Assembly: GCA_947561585.1 (NCBI GenBank)
Contig: CANNZV010001617.1
Span: 1-64,000, forward strand
Direction: 5' to 3'
DNA: 64,000 bases
Source: Caprella mutica
Taxonomy: Eukaryota > Arthropoda > Malacostraca > Amphipoda > Caprellidae
How positions within the stretch are numbered: position 1 is the first letter of the stretch; each line of letters starts with the position of its first letter. The position numbers were made by a program, and so were the translations under genes. Below are positions 22,175 to 35,409 of the stretch, in pieces. The notes below the pieces were generated by a model, which worked only from the letters and a program-made list of their open reading frames with translations, was not told where the DNA came from and did not search any database.

Positions 22175-24206
22175 TCACACAAAAGGCGTCATACGCCCAT
22201 CTGAGGGTGATCCCAGTGCAGCAAGTGCACACTTCTGACCCTCTCCCAATCTCACCTCATCCCATACATCAGGAATAGGATGGTGGATCACTCTTGGTGG
22301 ATCACTCTCACCCCACCAGAGCCCAAGGAAAACAATCTCAACCAACAAGCGCTTGGAGAAAATGAATCCATCACTGGGTTCAGGAATTAACCGGATTAGT
22401 TCAGCCTCACATACAGCACCCGTGCTCGGACACGGACGCTGGACGTCAGACCTTAACCTCTCACGCCACGGGAAGGCTCCGGGGTTTATCTCTAGTAGAA
22501 AGAATAACACTAACCCGCAGATTATCTTATCCAAGTTCCTCTTGAAGGACTCGACAGAGTGTGCATCAACCAACTCACCTGGGAGGGCATTCCATGCACT
22601 GCACACCTTCACTGTCATCAGGTCTCGGAACTTGTTCGTCCGGAATCTTGGTACACCTAACTTGTAACCATGGCCCCTCGTTGGGTTCAAGTTGAACGAG
22701 AAGATACTTGTGGGGTCAAGGGTGCTATGACCCCTAATGATCTTATAAGTCTCGATCAATTGGCCTCGAAGTCTACACTGCTCCGGGGTTAGGAGGTCTA
22801 GGTCTATCAGCCACTCTCATAATCTTTGTTCCGGATTTCAGGTATCAACTTGGTCGCTCGGGTCTGTATCCTTTCCAAGCGTTCCACGTTGCACCTATAT
22901 GTCGGAGACCAGAACTGAACAGCATACTCCAAATGGGGCCGAACCAGCGTCTTATACAGGGTCATCACCATCTGCCTATTTCTGTGGATAAAAACCCTCT
23001 TGATATAACGTAGGATCTTCTGAGCCTTCCTCTCTGCGGCGACACATTGAGCACCAAACTTGAACTCGGAGGTCATAAGTACTCCGAGATCTAGCTCCTG
23101 CAGCGTTGGAGAGACTGGCGTACCAAGTAGAGAGTAGTCAGCAGGAGAATTTTGCACTCCAACATGCAGGACTTTACATTTACAACATGCAGGACTTTAC
23201 ATTGTTGAATGACATCTGACATTGTTCTGACCACTCTCCGATCCTGACCACTCCGAGCTTGGTATCGTCTGCAAACTTACTCATCTTGGAGATGGTCCCA
23301 GTGTCTAAATCATTGATGTAGATGAGGAACAGCAGAGGTTCTAAAACTGATCCTTGAGGCACACCGCTGCTAACTACCAACCATTCAGACGGTGTGCCTC
23401 CAACAACGACTCGCTGTCTCCTTCCTGACAGCCACGCCTCAATCCGGTCAGCCACCTTGCTGGCAATACCAAGAGCACATACCTTAGCCATCAATCTCCG
23501 ATGTGGGACCCACACGACATCCACAGACCCAGACCTGTCGTATGCACCGAAGATTGAGTGGTAGAACTCGAGTAGATTCGTATGACATGACCTACCTGCT
23601 CTAAATCCAAGTTGAGAACTCTTCAACAAATCGATCCGCTCCAAGTGACCTACAACCCTCTCCTTTATCACGGTTTCCAATAACTTACCTGGAACAGAAG
23701 TCAGACTCACGGGCCTGAAATTGGTAGCCTGATCTTCCGGACTATTCTTGTGAATATGACACACATTCGCTGACCTCCAATCAAGTGGGACTTCACTAGT
23801 CTCCAAAGAAGCCTCGAACACTTGACTTAGGTAAAAATTCGTCTGGACCGGGAGACTTGTGGGGGTCCAAATGGATCAGCTTCTCCTACACTTCCTCCTG
23901 GGTGATGACAACATCTTCCAACCTATCATTTCCTACATACATGATGACAGGGGGTGGTATCCTGTAATCCTCGAGAGTGAATACACTAGAGAAATACTGA
24001 TTAAACTCCGGGGCAATACCAAGATTATCAGAAATCATGAGACCAGTAGCAGACTGCAAGAGCCTCACCGACTTCCTCACCTTGTGTTGATTCACATAGG
24101 TAAGAAACTCCTTAGAGTTATCTTTGCAGGCAAGTGCTACCCTCTGTTCCTCACTAGCTTTAGCTTGACGTACCATGAGTTTAATATGGCGTCTCTGCTG
24201 GGCTAA
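22175..24206 (-). pseudogene. LINE B linker, reverse transcriptase and C-terminal tail remnant
   Basis: The linker (24176-23886) reads KEFLTYVNQHKVRKSVRLL and FNQYFSSVFT, typical of the stretch before CR1-type reverse transcriptase. RT fingers (23821 down) read NFRPVSLTSVPGKLLETVIK and QLGFRAGRSCHTNLLEF. Palm motif A is absent: GSVDVV runs directly into VPHRRLMAK, a small deletion removing the catalytic aspartate block that copy A keeps. Motif B reads [20 protein letters not shown] and motif C KFADDT. After a frame change the tail has YKTLVRPHLEYAVQFWSP, LERIQTRATKLIPEIRNKDY and VCSAWNALPGELVDAHSVES. Confidence 0.85.
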
Positions 24207-24334
24207 GAGGTCTGCGTCATAAGGTTACTGGTCGGACTGGACAGCTTGATATAACCGCTTACGCTCTGTAATAGCATCTGCTACCTCACGGCTAAACCGA
24301 GAAGGGTTCACCCGAGTCGACATCCCTATTCGCT

Positions 24335-25150
24335 TCAGAGGGATGCACCTAGCCTGAATCTCCTTGTAGACACTGCTGAGTAATGGCATGACTCCTTAGC
24401 TGAGGCTAGATGATTATGCTGAGCCTCTTGCAGGGCACCAACAAACCAAGGATAGTCAGCCCTCCGAAGATTCAGTCGCCAATTGAAGCCAAAACGCTCT
24501 TCCTCGGCACCGACCAAAACCTTGAAGGTGACCGCCTCGTGTTCGCTACCTACTAGGCCAATATCTATTTCTACATTCCTAACCATCTCCTCATCCTAAG
24601 TGAACACAAGGTCCAGAGTATTCCTACCTCTAGCTGGAACGTGGATCATCTGAGTCAGGAAGCAGTCGCTCCCAATATCGATCAACCGCATTCCCTCTGC
24701 GCCAGCCCCATGCAGGTTTCATTCCAGGTGACAGTGGAAATTTCCCACAATAATTGTGCTACCTTGAATTAAACCTGAAAGATCGTGATACAATGACTAG
24801 TCAGAGTCACGTGGGCTGTGGGGAGGTCTGTAAACAACAAGCACTCTCAACGTAGGAGTGCACCCCCGAATCTCTGCTCCCACTAACTCAGGGGGAGAGT
24901 CGGTCATCACCCCAATCGCATTCAGGTGGCTCCTCACATACAGAAGTACTCCTACGCCCACACGACCTACTCTATCCTTATGGAACATAACATAACCGGG
25001 GAGATGATACTCATCATCAAAATCTCTCGTCCCAGTATCCAGCCATGTCTCCGTGATTTCTATCACATCCTAATTAGATGTCGCTACCACTGCCCAAAAC
25101 TCAAGGAGCTTATTCCTAATCGAGCGCGCATTCAGGAGGACCACTTGTAG
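24335..25150 (-). pseudogene. LINE B endonuclease (EEP/APE-type) remnant
   Basis: MIEITETWLDTGTRDFDDEY keeps the catalytic TEtWL block that copy A has altered. HLPGYVMFHKDRVGRVGVGV and LLYVRSHL follow, then VVYRPPHS. The later blocks are damaged: GDFN is replaced by GNFH (about 24750) and SDH by SEH (VGSEHEAVTFKVLVG, 24540s). A stop interrupts the frame near 24595. Minus strand, between ORF1 and the reverse transcriptase of copy B. Confidence 0.75.
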
Positions 25151-25481
25151 TCCTCCCGCCCGGTACCTGTTCATTCGGGTTACACGTCATTTCCCGACGG
25201 CTGGTGCGGAGGTACCCTTTGCAGCAGTGGACTGTCGGGAGAGGATGAGTTTCATTCAGAAGCACTTCGCGTTTTCTAACTTACGCAAGCCTGCACGCGA
25301 CTGGACTCCACATTAGACGTTGGACTCCTTCGTCCTTTCTCAGTTGGACAACTAACTGGTGTAGTAGTAATCTCAACCTCCATGGTCCTAGCCACTGGTG
25401 GCGTCGCAACCTCAATAGACCTATTATTGTTGGTATCTACAACCTCTGGCTCATGGATTTGGGGCCTTGGCCCTGCCTTGG

Positions 25482-26599
25482 TTACAGGCCCCTTGGGCTT
25501 GTGAACCCTTGGGGGCCATAGAGATTCTGGGACAACTGCCTCACAAAGATACTAGATCCTTGTTCGGTAAGGTGTACCACCATCCCTAACAAAGAGCCCG
25601 TCCACATTGAAGTAGTTGTCCCAAAGATCAACAAACTTGAGACATAACTCACGTAACCTATAATTGAAATCCCTACCCACTTCATAATCCAGCCATCCAT
25701 AAAACATTCGTGGAATGAGGCCCAAAATAACACACTTGCCTGTGCGTGACCTGGCAACTATCAGGAGGTTGGTGAGTCCCTCATTAACACTTCCATATTA
25801 CACTGTCTCCCATCCATTCTGAAGAAATCATTACTACCTGTGGACAGTATAAGGGTGTTCTTGGATTTTGACTGTAGCTTACCTATCTCGGTGGTGATCT
25901 TCGTGATACCTGCACCAGAGAAGCCCCAACACCTAAAGGTAGAGCCCTGACTCTCGAAATATCTGGCGGTGGCTCCGCCAACAAGGGAGTCACCCACCAA
26001 CAAATTGGTGGACTTATCCCCAGTCTGGCGGTCAACAGATGGTGTTGACTTACCTTTTAACCCCTTCTTTTCCTCTTCCTCCTCTTACGGGACGAAGATT
26101 CCTGAGTGACTCCATGAACCATGGCAGTCACTTTCTTGGAGGTACCTGAGGGTCGTTGTTCCATACTCGAGCCTTTTGAACCACTGCATAACTGACGAAA
26201 GACTACATTATTGTAGACAGCAGCATCTCCAGGCGAACTTGAACCAAAAACCCCGATTCCTCTAGCTGACAGAACTGGCGTATTCGTGGTCCTGTCTTCA
26301 ACCCTCGACTTCAACTCTACCAGTTCCTTCTGTTGGTGGACCTTGAGGGCATCAAACTCAGTGCGGAGGCCTACTGTGATCTCCTGTTGTGGTTGCCCGG
26401 AATCACCTTCGAGCTCGGCGATCTTGGTCGAAAATTTACCAAGCTCCCTCTCTATCCAATCCTGAAGTTTCCTAACTTCTTCCTCCTGCTTCTTGATCTC
26501 TCTCACTGTAAAGTTTCTATTATTACAATGAGAACAGATATAAAATCGGTGCAGATTTGCGGCACATCCTGCCTCCGAATCGATGATCCACCTCATCAT
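25482..26599 (-). pseudogene. LINE B ORF1 remnant: zinc finger, coiled coil, SGNH-like domain
   Basis: The first part (26599-26057) reads MMRWIIDSEAGCAANLHRFY, then ICSHCNNRNF (cysteine cluster of the CR1 ORF1 finger). Next is a clear coiled coil: EIKKQEEEVRKLQDWIEREL, then KFSTKIAELE. It ends in a basic run SSRKRRKRKRRG. The second part (26003-25761) begins MLVGDSLVGGATARYFESQG (SGNH block I) and has KNTLILSTGSNDFFR (GxND block). The third (25757-25482) is in a shifted frame. The layout matches an RNA-binding ORF1 protein with esterase-like domain. Frame breaks make it inactive. Confidence 0.75.
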
Positions 26600-26730
26600 T
26601 CTGTACTGGGAGCAGACGAATTTCTGCTTAAGAGGTCTACTCTTACTTTAGGCTCCAATCGGCTCAGTACCCAGCTTGGGGGTATCAAGAGCAGAGTCCT
26701 TATCAAACCCAGAAATGGGCCTACGGAGAG

Positions 26731-27080
26731 AGAGAGAGGGATTTACATAGTTAGGGAGTGAGGGATTTAGATAATTAGGGAGTGAGGGGTTTAGATAAAT
26801 AGGGAGAGGAGTATTTGGATAATAAGGGAGAGAGGGATTTAGATGATAAGGGAGTGAGGGATTTAGATAGTAAGGGGGAGAGGGATCTAGATAGTTAGGG
26901 AGTGAGGGATTTAGATAGTAAGGGGGAGAGGGATTTAGATAGTAAGGGGGAGAGGGATTTAGATAGTAAGGGGGAGAGGGATTTAGATAGTAAGGGGGAG
27001 AGGGATTTAGATAGTAAGGGGGAGAGGGATCTAGATAGTTAGGGAGTGAGGGATTTAGGTAGTTAGGGAGAGAGAGCGAT
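26731..27080. repeat. 24-bp minisatellite, right block (next to LINE B)
   Basis: About 14 copies of the same unit, starting at the LINE B 5' junction. GGGGGAGAGGGATTTAGATA variants predominate in the middle (26875-27040). Confidence 0.93.
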
Positions 27081-27099
27081 CTTTGTGTACACTATACAT

Positions 27100-27235
27100 A
27101 CAGAGTTGATATAGCACACTGACACTATACAGGGTTGATATAGCACACTGACACTATACAGGGTTAATATAGCACACTGACACTATACAGGGTTAATATA
27201 GCACACTGACACTATATACAGGGTTAATATATATT
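27100..27235. repeat. minisatellite, ~29-bp unit
   Basis: About 4.5 copies of GACACTATACAGGGTTAATA plus TAGCACACT. Confidence 0.9.
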
Positions 27236-27927
27236 TCCTTTCAATTCCCCACTTCAAGTTATTAAGCCGGATGCTTGGTACCATCAGTCAAAAAAGATCA
27301 GTGCATAATTTTCACTCTCGCCATTTTTATTTGGCTTTAAATTTAGTATAAATTATGTATTATTAATTGTATGAGATAGAATGTACTATGCATGAGAGTG
27401 CAGATGGTAGCAGTTTTCTTTTATTCCACTAGTACAGGTTATGTTAATAATTACTAGTCTGTTCTCTGCCCAATGACTTTCAAAATATTACAACAATAGC
27501 GTTTATAAAGAGTTAACTATTAATTGTACTCATTATAGTGGGATAATAGAATGTGCAATTAATAGTTACACCCTATCTACCCCGTGTGACTGCATGAAAC
27601 CGATAGTAATTACTGTCCGTTATACCACAATAATAGTTAATTTATCTTATTTCAACATTATGAAAAATATATAATAATGAGGCATGGAGTTATTTTCAAG
27701 CTGCTTATAAAAGCCTTTTTTTCAAATTTCGTTTTTTTTAAAGCAAATAACCTTATATCCCTATAACTGATGGGACCAAAGAAACTACCATTACAATTTA
27801 TCGAAATAAAATACCTATGCTGTTATGAAGGAGTTTAATTACCTATTTAATTATTATTAAGATTTATTAACCTTTAAAAAGAGATCTCATTAATTTTGTC
27901 AATTCATGCTGATTCTTTTAGCTCTTA
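27236..27927. other. unique AT-rich DNA
   Basis: Nothing recognised. Confidence 0.5.
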
Positions 27928-29522
27928 GACTATACTCATGACTGCAGACTGTACTCATGACTGCAGACTGTACTCATGACTGCAGACTGTACTCATGACT
28001 GCAGACTGTACTCATGACTGCAGACTGTACTCATGACTGCAGACTGTACTCATGACTGAAGACTGTACTCATGACTGCAGACTGTACTCATGACTGAAGA
28101 CTGTACTCATGACTGCAGACTATACTCATGACTGCAGACTATACTCATGACTGCAGACTGTACTCATGACTGCAGACTATACTCATGACTGCAGACTGTA
28201 CTAATGAGTGCAGACTATACTCATGACTGCAGACTGTACTAATGAGTGCAGACTATACTCATGACTGCAGACTATACTCATGACTGCAGACTGTACTCAT
28301 GACTGCAGACTGTACTCATTACTGCAGACTGTACTCATGACTGCAGACTGTACTCATGACTGAAGACTGTACTCATGACTGCAGACTGTACTCATGACTG
28401 CAGACTGTACTCATGACTGCAGACTGTACTCATGACTGTATACGATACTCGTGACTGCAGACTGTACGCATGACTGAAGACTGTACTCATGACTGCAGAC
28501 TGTACTCATGACTGCAGACTATGCTCATGACTGCAGACTGTACTCATGACTGCAGACTGTACTCATGACTGCAGACTGTACTCATTACTGCAGACTGTAC
28601 TCATGACTGCAGACTGTACTCATGACTGCAGACTGAACTCATGACTGCAGACTGTACTCATGACTGCAGACTGTACTCATGACTGCAGACTATACCCATG
28701 ACTGCAGACTGTACTCATGACTGCAGACTATGCTCATGACTACAGACTGTACTCATGACTGCAGACTGTACTCATGACTGCAGACTGTACTCATGACTGC
28801 AGACTGTACTCATGACTGCAGACTGTACTCATTACTGCAGATTGTACTCATTACTGCAGATTGTACTCATGACTGCAGACTGTACTCGTGACTGCAGACT
28901 GTAGTCATGACTGCAGACTGTACTCATGACTGCAGACTGTACTCATGACTGCAGACTGTACTCATGACTGCAGACTGTACTCATGACTGCAGACTGTACT
29001 CATGACTGCAGACTGTAGTCATGACTGCAGACTGTACTCATGACTGCAGACTGTACTCATGACTGCAGACTGTACTCATGACTGCAGACTGTACTCATTA
29101 CAGCAGATTGTACTCATTACTGCAGATTGTACTCATGACTGCAGACTGTACTCGTGACTGCAGACTGTAGTCATGACTGCAGACTGTACTCATGACTGAA
29201 GACTGTACTCATGACTGCAGACTGTACTACTGACTGCAGACTGTACTCATGACTGCAGACTGTACTCATGACTGCAGACTGTACTCATTACAGCAGATTG
29301 TACTCATTACTGCAGATTGTACTCATGACTGCAGACTGTACTCGTGACTGCAGACTGTAGTCATGACTGCAGACTGTACTCATGACTGAAGACTGTACTC
29401 ATGACTGCAGACTGTACTACTGACTGCAGACTGTACTCATGACTGCAGACTGTACTCATGACTGCAGACTGTACTACTGACTGCAGACTGTACTCATGAC
29501 TGCAGACTGTACTCATGACTGC
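27928..29522. repeat. minisatellite, 19-bp unit
   Basis: About 84 copies of CTGCAGACTGTACTCATGA. Each unit carries a CTGCAG palindrome. A block containing ATTACAGCAGATTG and TACTACTGACTG variants is duplicated (29090-29260 and 29280-29450). Confidence 0.97.
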
Positions 29523-30287
29523 ACCCCTTGGCACCACTCCGTTAATGTTTCTATCTCTTTCTCATCTGTTCCATTACCATCTCCCAGTGCTTTATTACAC
29601 CTCAATTAAACACCAAACCCACCCTGCAGTTAATAGAGAGACACTAATATTGTAATTATATACTCTAAATAACTCCTAGAGATATTGTAGCAATGGTGAG
29701 CACTGGCAATGAGCTGCTAGAGATATAGTTATAGTGCATTATAGTAAAATATATAATTATATCGGGCTAACATACTAAATATACATATAAGAGTGCTTGC
29801 GTATAATATTTCGGTAATTAATTTGTTACATGATCGTTAATTTTACTGCAGTCATTTATTGCCAAGTTGTTAGGTGATAGTTTTTATAGAATATGTTTAA
29901 CGATAGAGAAGAAAACGATTGTAGTTAATTACTAAAGAGTGGAATAAAAAAGTCAGACCAGGCTATTGGATGTACTATTATACACCAACTATTAGTACTA
30001 TTAATCTCAATTACAAGAGTCACTATCATTTTTAGTTGTAATTAGAAACTTTTAATTTTTTCTATGTTTTACAATATAAGTCACCATATTGGAAATATTT
30101 CGCAATCATCATGTTGCGATATAAATACCTCTGTCAGGCTTTATCTGTTACCAGCCGTTATATTTGGCGTTAGTTTTACAGCTCTGTTATTCTTTCCCAC
30201 GCCTCTTCCGTACGTCAGCGCTACACTAGAGACGCGGGGGATGTCAGCAAAAGTGCTGAGTCACGGTGAGACTAGTTACACCTTAAA
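29523..30287. other. unique AT-rich DNA
   Basis: Nothing recognised; a 75-codon frame at 30064 runs into the 23-bp array and is not supported. Confidence 0.45.
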
Positions 30288-32803
30288 ATAATGCTACACA
30301 CTACAGGAATTACATGCTACACACTACAGGAATTACATGCTACACACTACAGGAATTACATGCTACACACTACAGGAATTGCATGCTACACACTACAGGA
30401 ATTACATGCTACACACTACAGGAATTACATGCTACACACTACAGGAATTGCATGCTACACACTACAGGAGTTACATGCTACACACTACAGGAGTTACATG
30501 CTACACACTACAGGAATTACATGCTACACACTACAGGAATTACATGCTACACACTACAGGAATTACATGCTACACACTACAGGAATTGCATGCTACACAC
30601 TACAGGAATTACATGCTACACACTACAGGAATTACATGCTACACACTACAGGAATTGCATGCTACACACTACAGGAGTTACATGCTACACACTACAGGAG
30701 TTACATGCTACACACTACAGGAATTACATGCTACACACTACAGGAATTACATGCTACACACTACAGGAATTACATGCTACACACTACAGGAATTGCATGC
30801 TACACACTACAGGAATTACATGCTACACACTACAGGAATTGCATGCTACACACTACAGGAGTTACATGCTACACACTACAGGAGTTACATGCTACACACT
30901 ACAGGAGTTACATGCTACACACTACAGGAATTACATGCTACACACTACAGGAATTACATGCTACACACTACAGGAATTACATGCTACACACTACAGGAAT
31001 TGCATGCTACACACTACAGGAATTACATGCTACACACTACAGGAATTGCATGCTACACACTACAGGAATTACATGCTACACACTACAGGAATTACATGCT
31101 ACACACTACAGGAATTGCATGCTACACACTACAGGAGTTACATGCTACACACTACAGGAGTTACATGCTACACACTACAGGAATTACATGCTACACACTA
31201 CAGGAATTACATGCTACACACTACAGGAATTGCATGCTACACACTACAGGAGTTACATGCTACACACTACAGGAGTTACATGCTACACACTACAGGAGTT
31301 ACATGCTACACACTACAGGAATTACATGCTACACACTACAGGAGTTACATGCTACACACTACAGGAATTACATGCTACACACTACAGGAATTACATGCTA
31401 CACACTACAGGAGTTACATGCTACACACTACAGGAATTACATGCTACACACTACAGGAATTACATGCTACACACTACAGGAATTACATGCTACACACTAC
31501 AGGAATTGCATGCTACACACTACAGGAATTACATGCTACACACTACAGGAATTACATGCTACACACTACAGGAATTGCATGCTACACACTACAGGAGTTA
31601 CATGCTACACACTACAGGAGTTACATGCTACACACTACAGGAATTACATGCTACACACTACAGGAATTACATGCTACACACTACAGGAATTACATGCTAC
31701 ACACTACAGGAATTGCATGCTACACACTACAGGAATTACATGCTACACACTACAGGAATTGCATGCTACACACTACAGGAGTTACATGCTACACACTACA
31801 GGAGTTACATGCTACACACTACAGGAGTTACATGCTACACACTACAGGAATTACATGCTACACACTACAGGAGTTACATGCTACACACTACAGGAATTAC
31901 ATGCTACACACTACAGGAATTACATGCTACACACTACAGGAGTTACATGCTACACACTACAGGAATTGCATGCTACACACTACAGGAATTACATGCTACA
32001 CACTACAGGAATTACATGCTACACACTACAGGAGTTGCATGCTACACACTACAGGAGTTACATGCTACACACTACAGGAGTTACATGCTACACACTACAG
32101 GAATTGCATGCTACACACTACAGGAGTTACATGCTACACACTACAGGAATTGCATGCTACACACTACAGGAATTACATGCTACACACTACAGGAATTACA
32201 TGCTACACACTACAGGAGTTACATGCTACACACTACAGGAGTTACATGCTACACACTACAGGAGTTACATGCTACACACTACAGGAATTACATGCTACAC
32301 ACTACAGGAGTTACATGCTACACACTACAGGAATTACATGCTACACACTACAGGAATTACATGCTACACACTATAGGAGTTACATGCTACACACTACAGG
32401 AATTGCATGCTACACACTACAGGAATTACATGCTACACACTACAGGAATTACATGCTACACACTACAGGAGTTGCATGCTACACACTACAGGAGTTACAT
32501 GCTACACACTACAGGAGTTACATGCTACACACTACAGGAATTGCATGCTACACACTACAGGAGTTACATGCTACACACTACAGGAATTGCATGCTACACA
32601 CTACAGGAATTACATGCTACACACTACAGGAATTACATGCTACACACTACAGGAATTACATGCTACACACTACAGGAGTTACATGCTACACACTACAGGA
32701 GTTACATGCTACACACTACAGGAATTACATGCTACACACTACAGGAGTTACATGCTACACACTACAGGAATTACATGCTACACACTACAGGAGTTACATG
32801 CTA
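30288..32803. repeat. minisatellite, 23-bp unit, with higher-order structure
   Basis: About 109 copies of ATGCTACACACTACAGGAAT plus TAC. Four variants (aattac, aattgc, agttac, agttgc) are arranged in repeated blocks, including a 19-unit (437-bp) tandem duplication from 31961. The unit has no stop in any forward frame, so ORFs of 871, 832 and 679 codons are artefacts. Confidence 0.98.
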
Positions 32804-33186
32804 TTTATATAATATATTTATTCCATCAAATGCAGGGACAGTATTGACATCTTCTCTCCATTTCAAGATGCCTTTAGTTTCTATTAGTCAGTACAATCTA
32901 CAATAATAATCTCATTAGCCGTTAGATGATTTAATTACCATCGTAATTAACTGATGAGTTCCAATCGACACATCAGACTGTGAACAGGACTATACTGAGA
33001 CAAACACTGAACTTTATTCATCATAGAATTGACAATTAACTGTTTTTTGTAGAAGATAATTAATATTTTTCGAATATCCCATCTGATGAAGTTATGACCA
33101 TCTGACAGACCTCTTTGCTAATACCTTTAAACGGAGAGAGAGAAAGTACACCTTTGGGGTATGGTAACTCTTGCCAGTTACCATTT
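32804..33186. other. unique AT-rich DNA
   Basis: Nothing recognised. Confidence 0.5.
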
Positions 33187-33795
33187 GTAGGAATGGGGCA
33201 ATGGAGACACATTTACCAAATAGAGTGGGACAATGGAGACATTTACCCAATAGAGTGGGACAATGGAGACATTTAGCCAATAGAGTGGGGCAATGGTGAC
33301 ACATTTACCAAATAGAGTGGGGCAATGGAGACATTTACCCAATAGAGTGGGGCAATGGAGACATTTATCCAATAGAGTGGGACAATGGAGACATTTACCC
33401 AATAGAGTGGGACAATGGAGACATTTAGCCAATAGAGTGGGGCAATGGAGACACATTTACCAAATAGAGTGGGGCAATGGAGACATTTACCCAATAGAGT
33501 GGGGCAATGGAGACATTTACCCAATAGAGTGGGGCAATGGAGACATTTACCCAATAGAGTGGGGCAATGGAGACATTTACCCAATAGAGTGGGACAATGG
33601 AGAAATTTTCCCAATAGAGTGGGGCAATGGAGACATTTACCCAATAGAGTGGGGCAATGGAGACATTTACCCAATAGAGTGGGGCAATGGAGACATTTAG
33701 CCAATAGAGTGAGGCAATGGAGACATTTAGCCAATAGAGTGAGGCAATGGAGACATTTAGCCAATAGAGTGAGGCAATGGAGACATTTAGCCATT
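33187..33795. repeat. minisatellite, 30-bp unit
   Basis: About 20 copies of GACATTTACCCAATAGAGTG plus GGGCAATGGA; three early copies have an extra ACA (GACACATTTACC). Confidence 0.97.
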
Positions 33796-35409
33796 AATTT
33801 CACGCTATCTCACTGTTTTTTTTTACTTTAATATCAAAGAATTACCTTCTAAACACCATTGCCTACCTAATCATTCTTGCAGGAAGTAGAACAGACATTC
33901 TTAATCTACACCAACAACTTTAAAACTACCAAGCAGTCTAGTCACTGTCTTTTAATTCAAATATAAATTATCATTGGTGGAAGATTGAAATTCATTGACT
34001 TTTCAATATAATGAGAGATATATAATGATGGTGTGAAATATCATTCAATTAATTTCAAGTGTTTGAGATATAGCATTGTCTTACATTATTTACCAAGCTT
34101 CCTATTGACTGCAACTGACAAAATGTAGAAGCAACATCTGTTTGAAATGTAGTGCACGTGTCCCTGACAACGTGGCATCGGGCAACAGTGTTTGTAAGTT
34201 CTTGTACATAAAGAGTGCAAAACGGTACCTCACTGGTGAAAAAACAGTCCATTTGACTGCTTGGTACTTGTAAATGTTTTAAATGCGTGGTAGTTCCTAT
34301 AAATAGGTTCAATCGTGTACTTTAGTTATGAGTCCCAGTGATGCAATATACTGCAGGTGTGTAGAAGATTCATCCACCATCACATCTATTGGATGTGAAC
34401 GACTTCGGAGTCTACCTTCAGAGGCTCTAGAGTTTCACACCGAGTGCTGAAGTCACATATCCATGTACTTGTTGAAAAAAGTGATCGAAGGATTAAAACA
34501 ACATTCATTTTTTATTATTAATTTTATACAGTATAATATTATTATTCAATATGCATTTGAGAGATTCATTTATTAAATCACAATTAATATCCTAGCTTAT
34601 AGTTAATATTTACTCATTAGCCATAATAATGCTTCTCATCAACGAAATAACTCTCAGTTAGTTATTGCCACAACATTAAATAAGTTGCGTAAGTCTGAGT
34701 GGAATAACTTGATTAGAATTTAGGTTCTTTGGCAGATTAGTGAACAGGAAGGTGCTGACACCGCCAACCCAAACCTTTTAGCCTATCGATACAACTATTA
34801 GGTTAAATAGATTGCAATGAGGAAATTAGATGCGATATCACTTAGGGTCATCAGGTCAGGCTGGGGTAAGTTAATAACTAAAGTCGCCCTTAGAGCGTTA
34901 GGTCCTAATATTCTGAGGGTCAATTTGGGTGGAGTCTCATGGCTAAGGAGGCGGGGCTAACAGCTTGGGGACACGCCCATCCAGAGGTAAAATTAATAGC
35001 TAGTGCTCACAGAGTTAACACAAATTGAATAATATTTGTGACTTTGTGAATATCATTGAATTATATCGTCATTAAATTTAATTATCGCTTTAAATATTTT
35101 CCTGTGGTTTGAATCGCTCTGTCGAAAGCTTAATAGAATTAATATTATTTATTTAACCAGTCGGGGGAATATGTACTCACTCTTTTGTGAATTTAAATAC
35201 TAATTGGAGTTGACGTTAAAGTCTTTGAATTGCTGGTTATTATATCTGTATAGTTAGAAGTTATTATTAGATATCTAAATGGTTTATAATTTCTTACAGT
35301 AAAGGGGGATGGGGTTTATTTATTTACTATCTTATAGCAGATTATCTTTTCCGTTTATTGATTTAATTTTCCAACCTTCGAATCTTATTTCAAGAAAGGG
35401 TTCTCCCGT
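33796..35409. other. unique DNA upstream of vsx
   Basis: 1.6 kb free of tandem arrays, unlike most of the window, and immediately 5' of vsx. No coding frame. Could hold cis-regulatory DNA; inference from position only. Confidence 0.4.

Larger units (their letters stand above)
22145..26730 (-). mobile_element. CR1-like LINE, copy B (degenerate, 5' truncated)
   Basis: Second minus-strand copy of the same LINE family, reading from 26730 down to 22145 and related to copy A throughout. It keeps ORF1 (26599-25482), endonuclease (25150-24335), linker and reverse transcriptase (24206-23180) and tail (23157-22175), all with frame breaks. Its 3' end joins the 24-bp minisatellite at GATAGTTAGGGAGT|CACAAGGAG, the same phase as copy A. 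Its 5' end stops inside the region homologous to A 21380 (GGGCCTACGG) and runs straight into GAGAGAGAGAGGGATTTACA, again the minisatellite. So the element is flanked by the same satellite on both sides. Confidence 0.85.

Noticed and set aside
16545..27080. Interstitial telomere repeat (TTAGGG inside the 24-bp unit)
   Set aside because: TTAGGG occurs only once per 24-bp unit and is not tandem; likely coincidence.
30291..32906. 871-, 832- and 679-codon ORFs
   Set aside because: All three forward frames of a 23-bp tandem array translate to the same 23-residue periodic peptide; no coding bias, only absence of stops in the unit.
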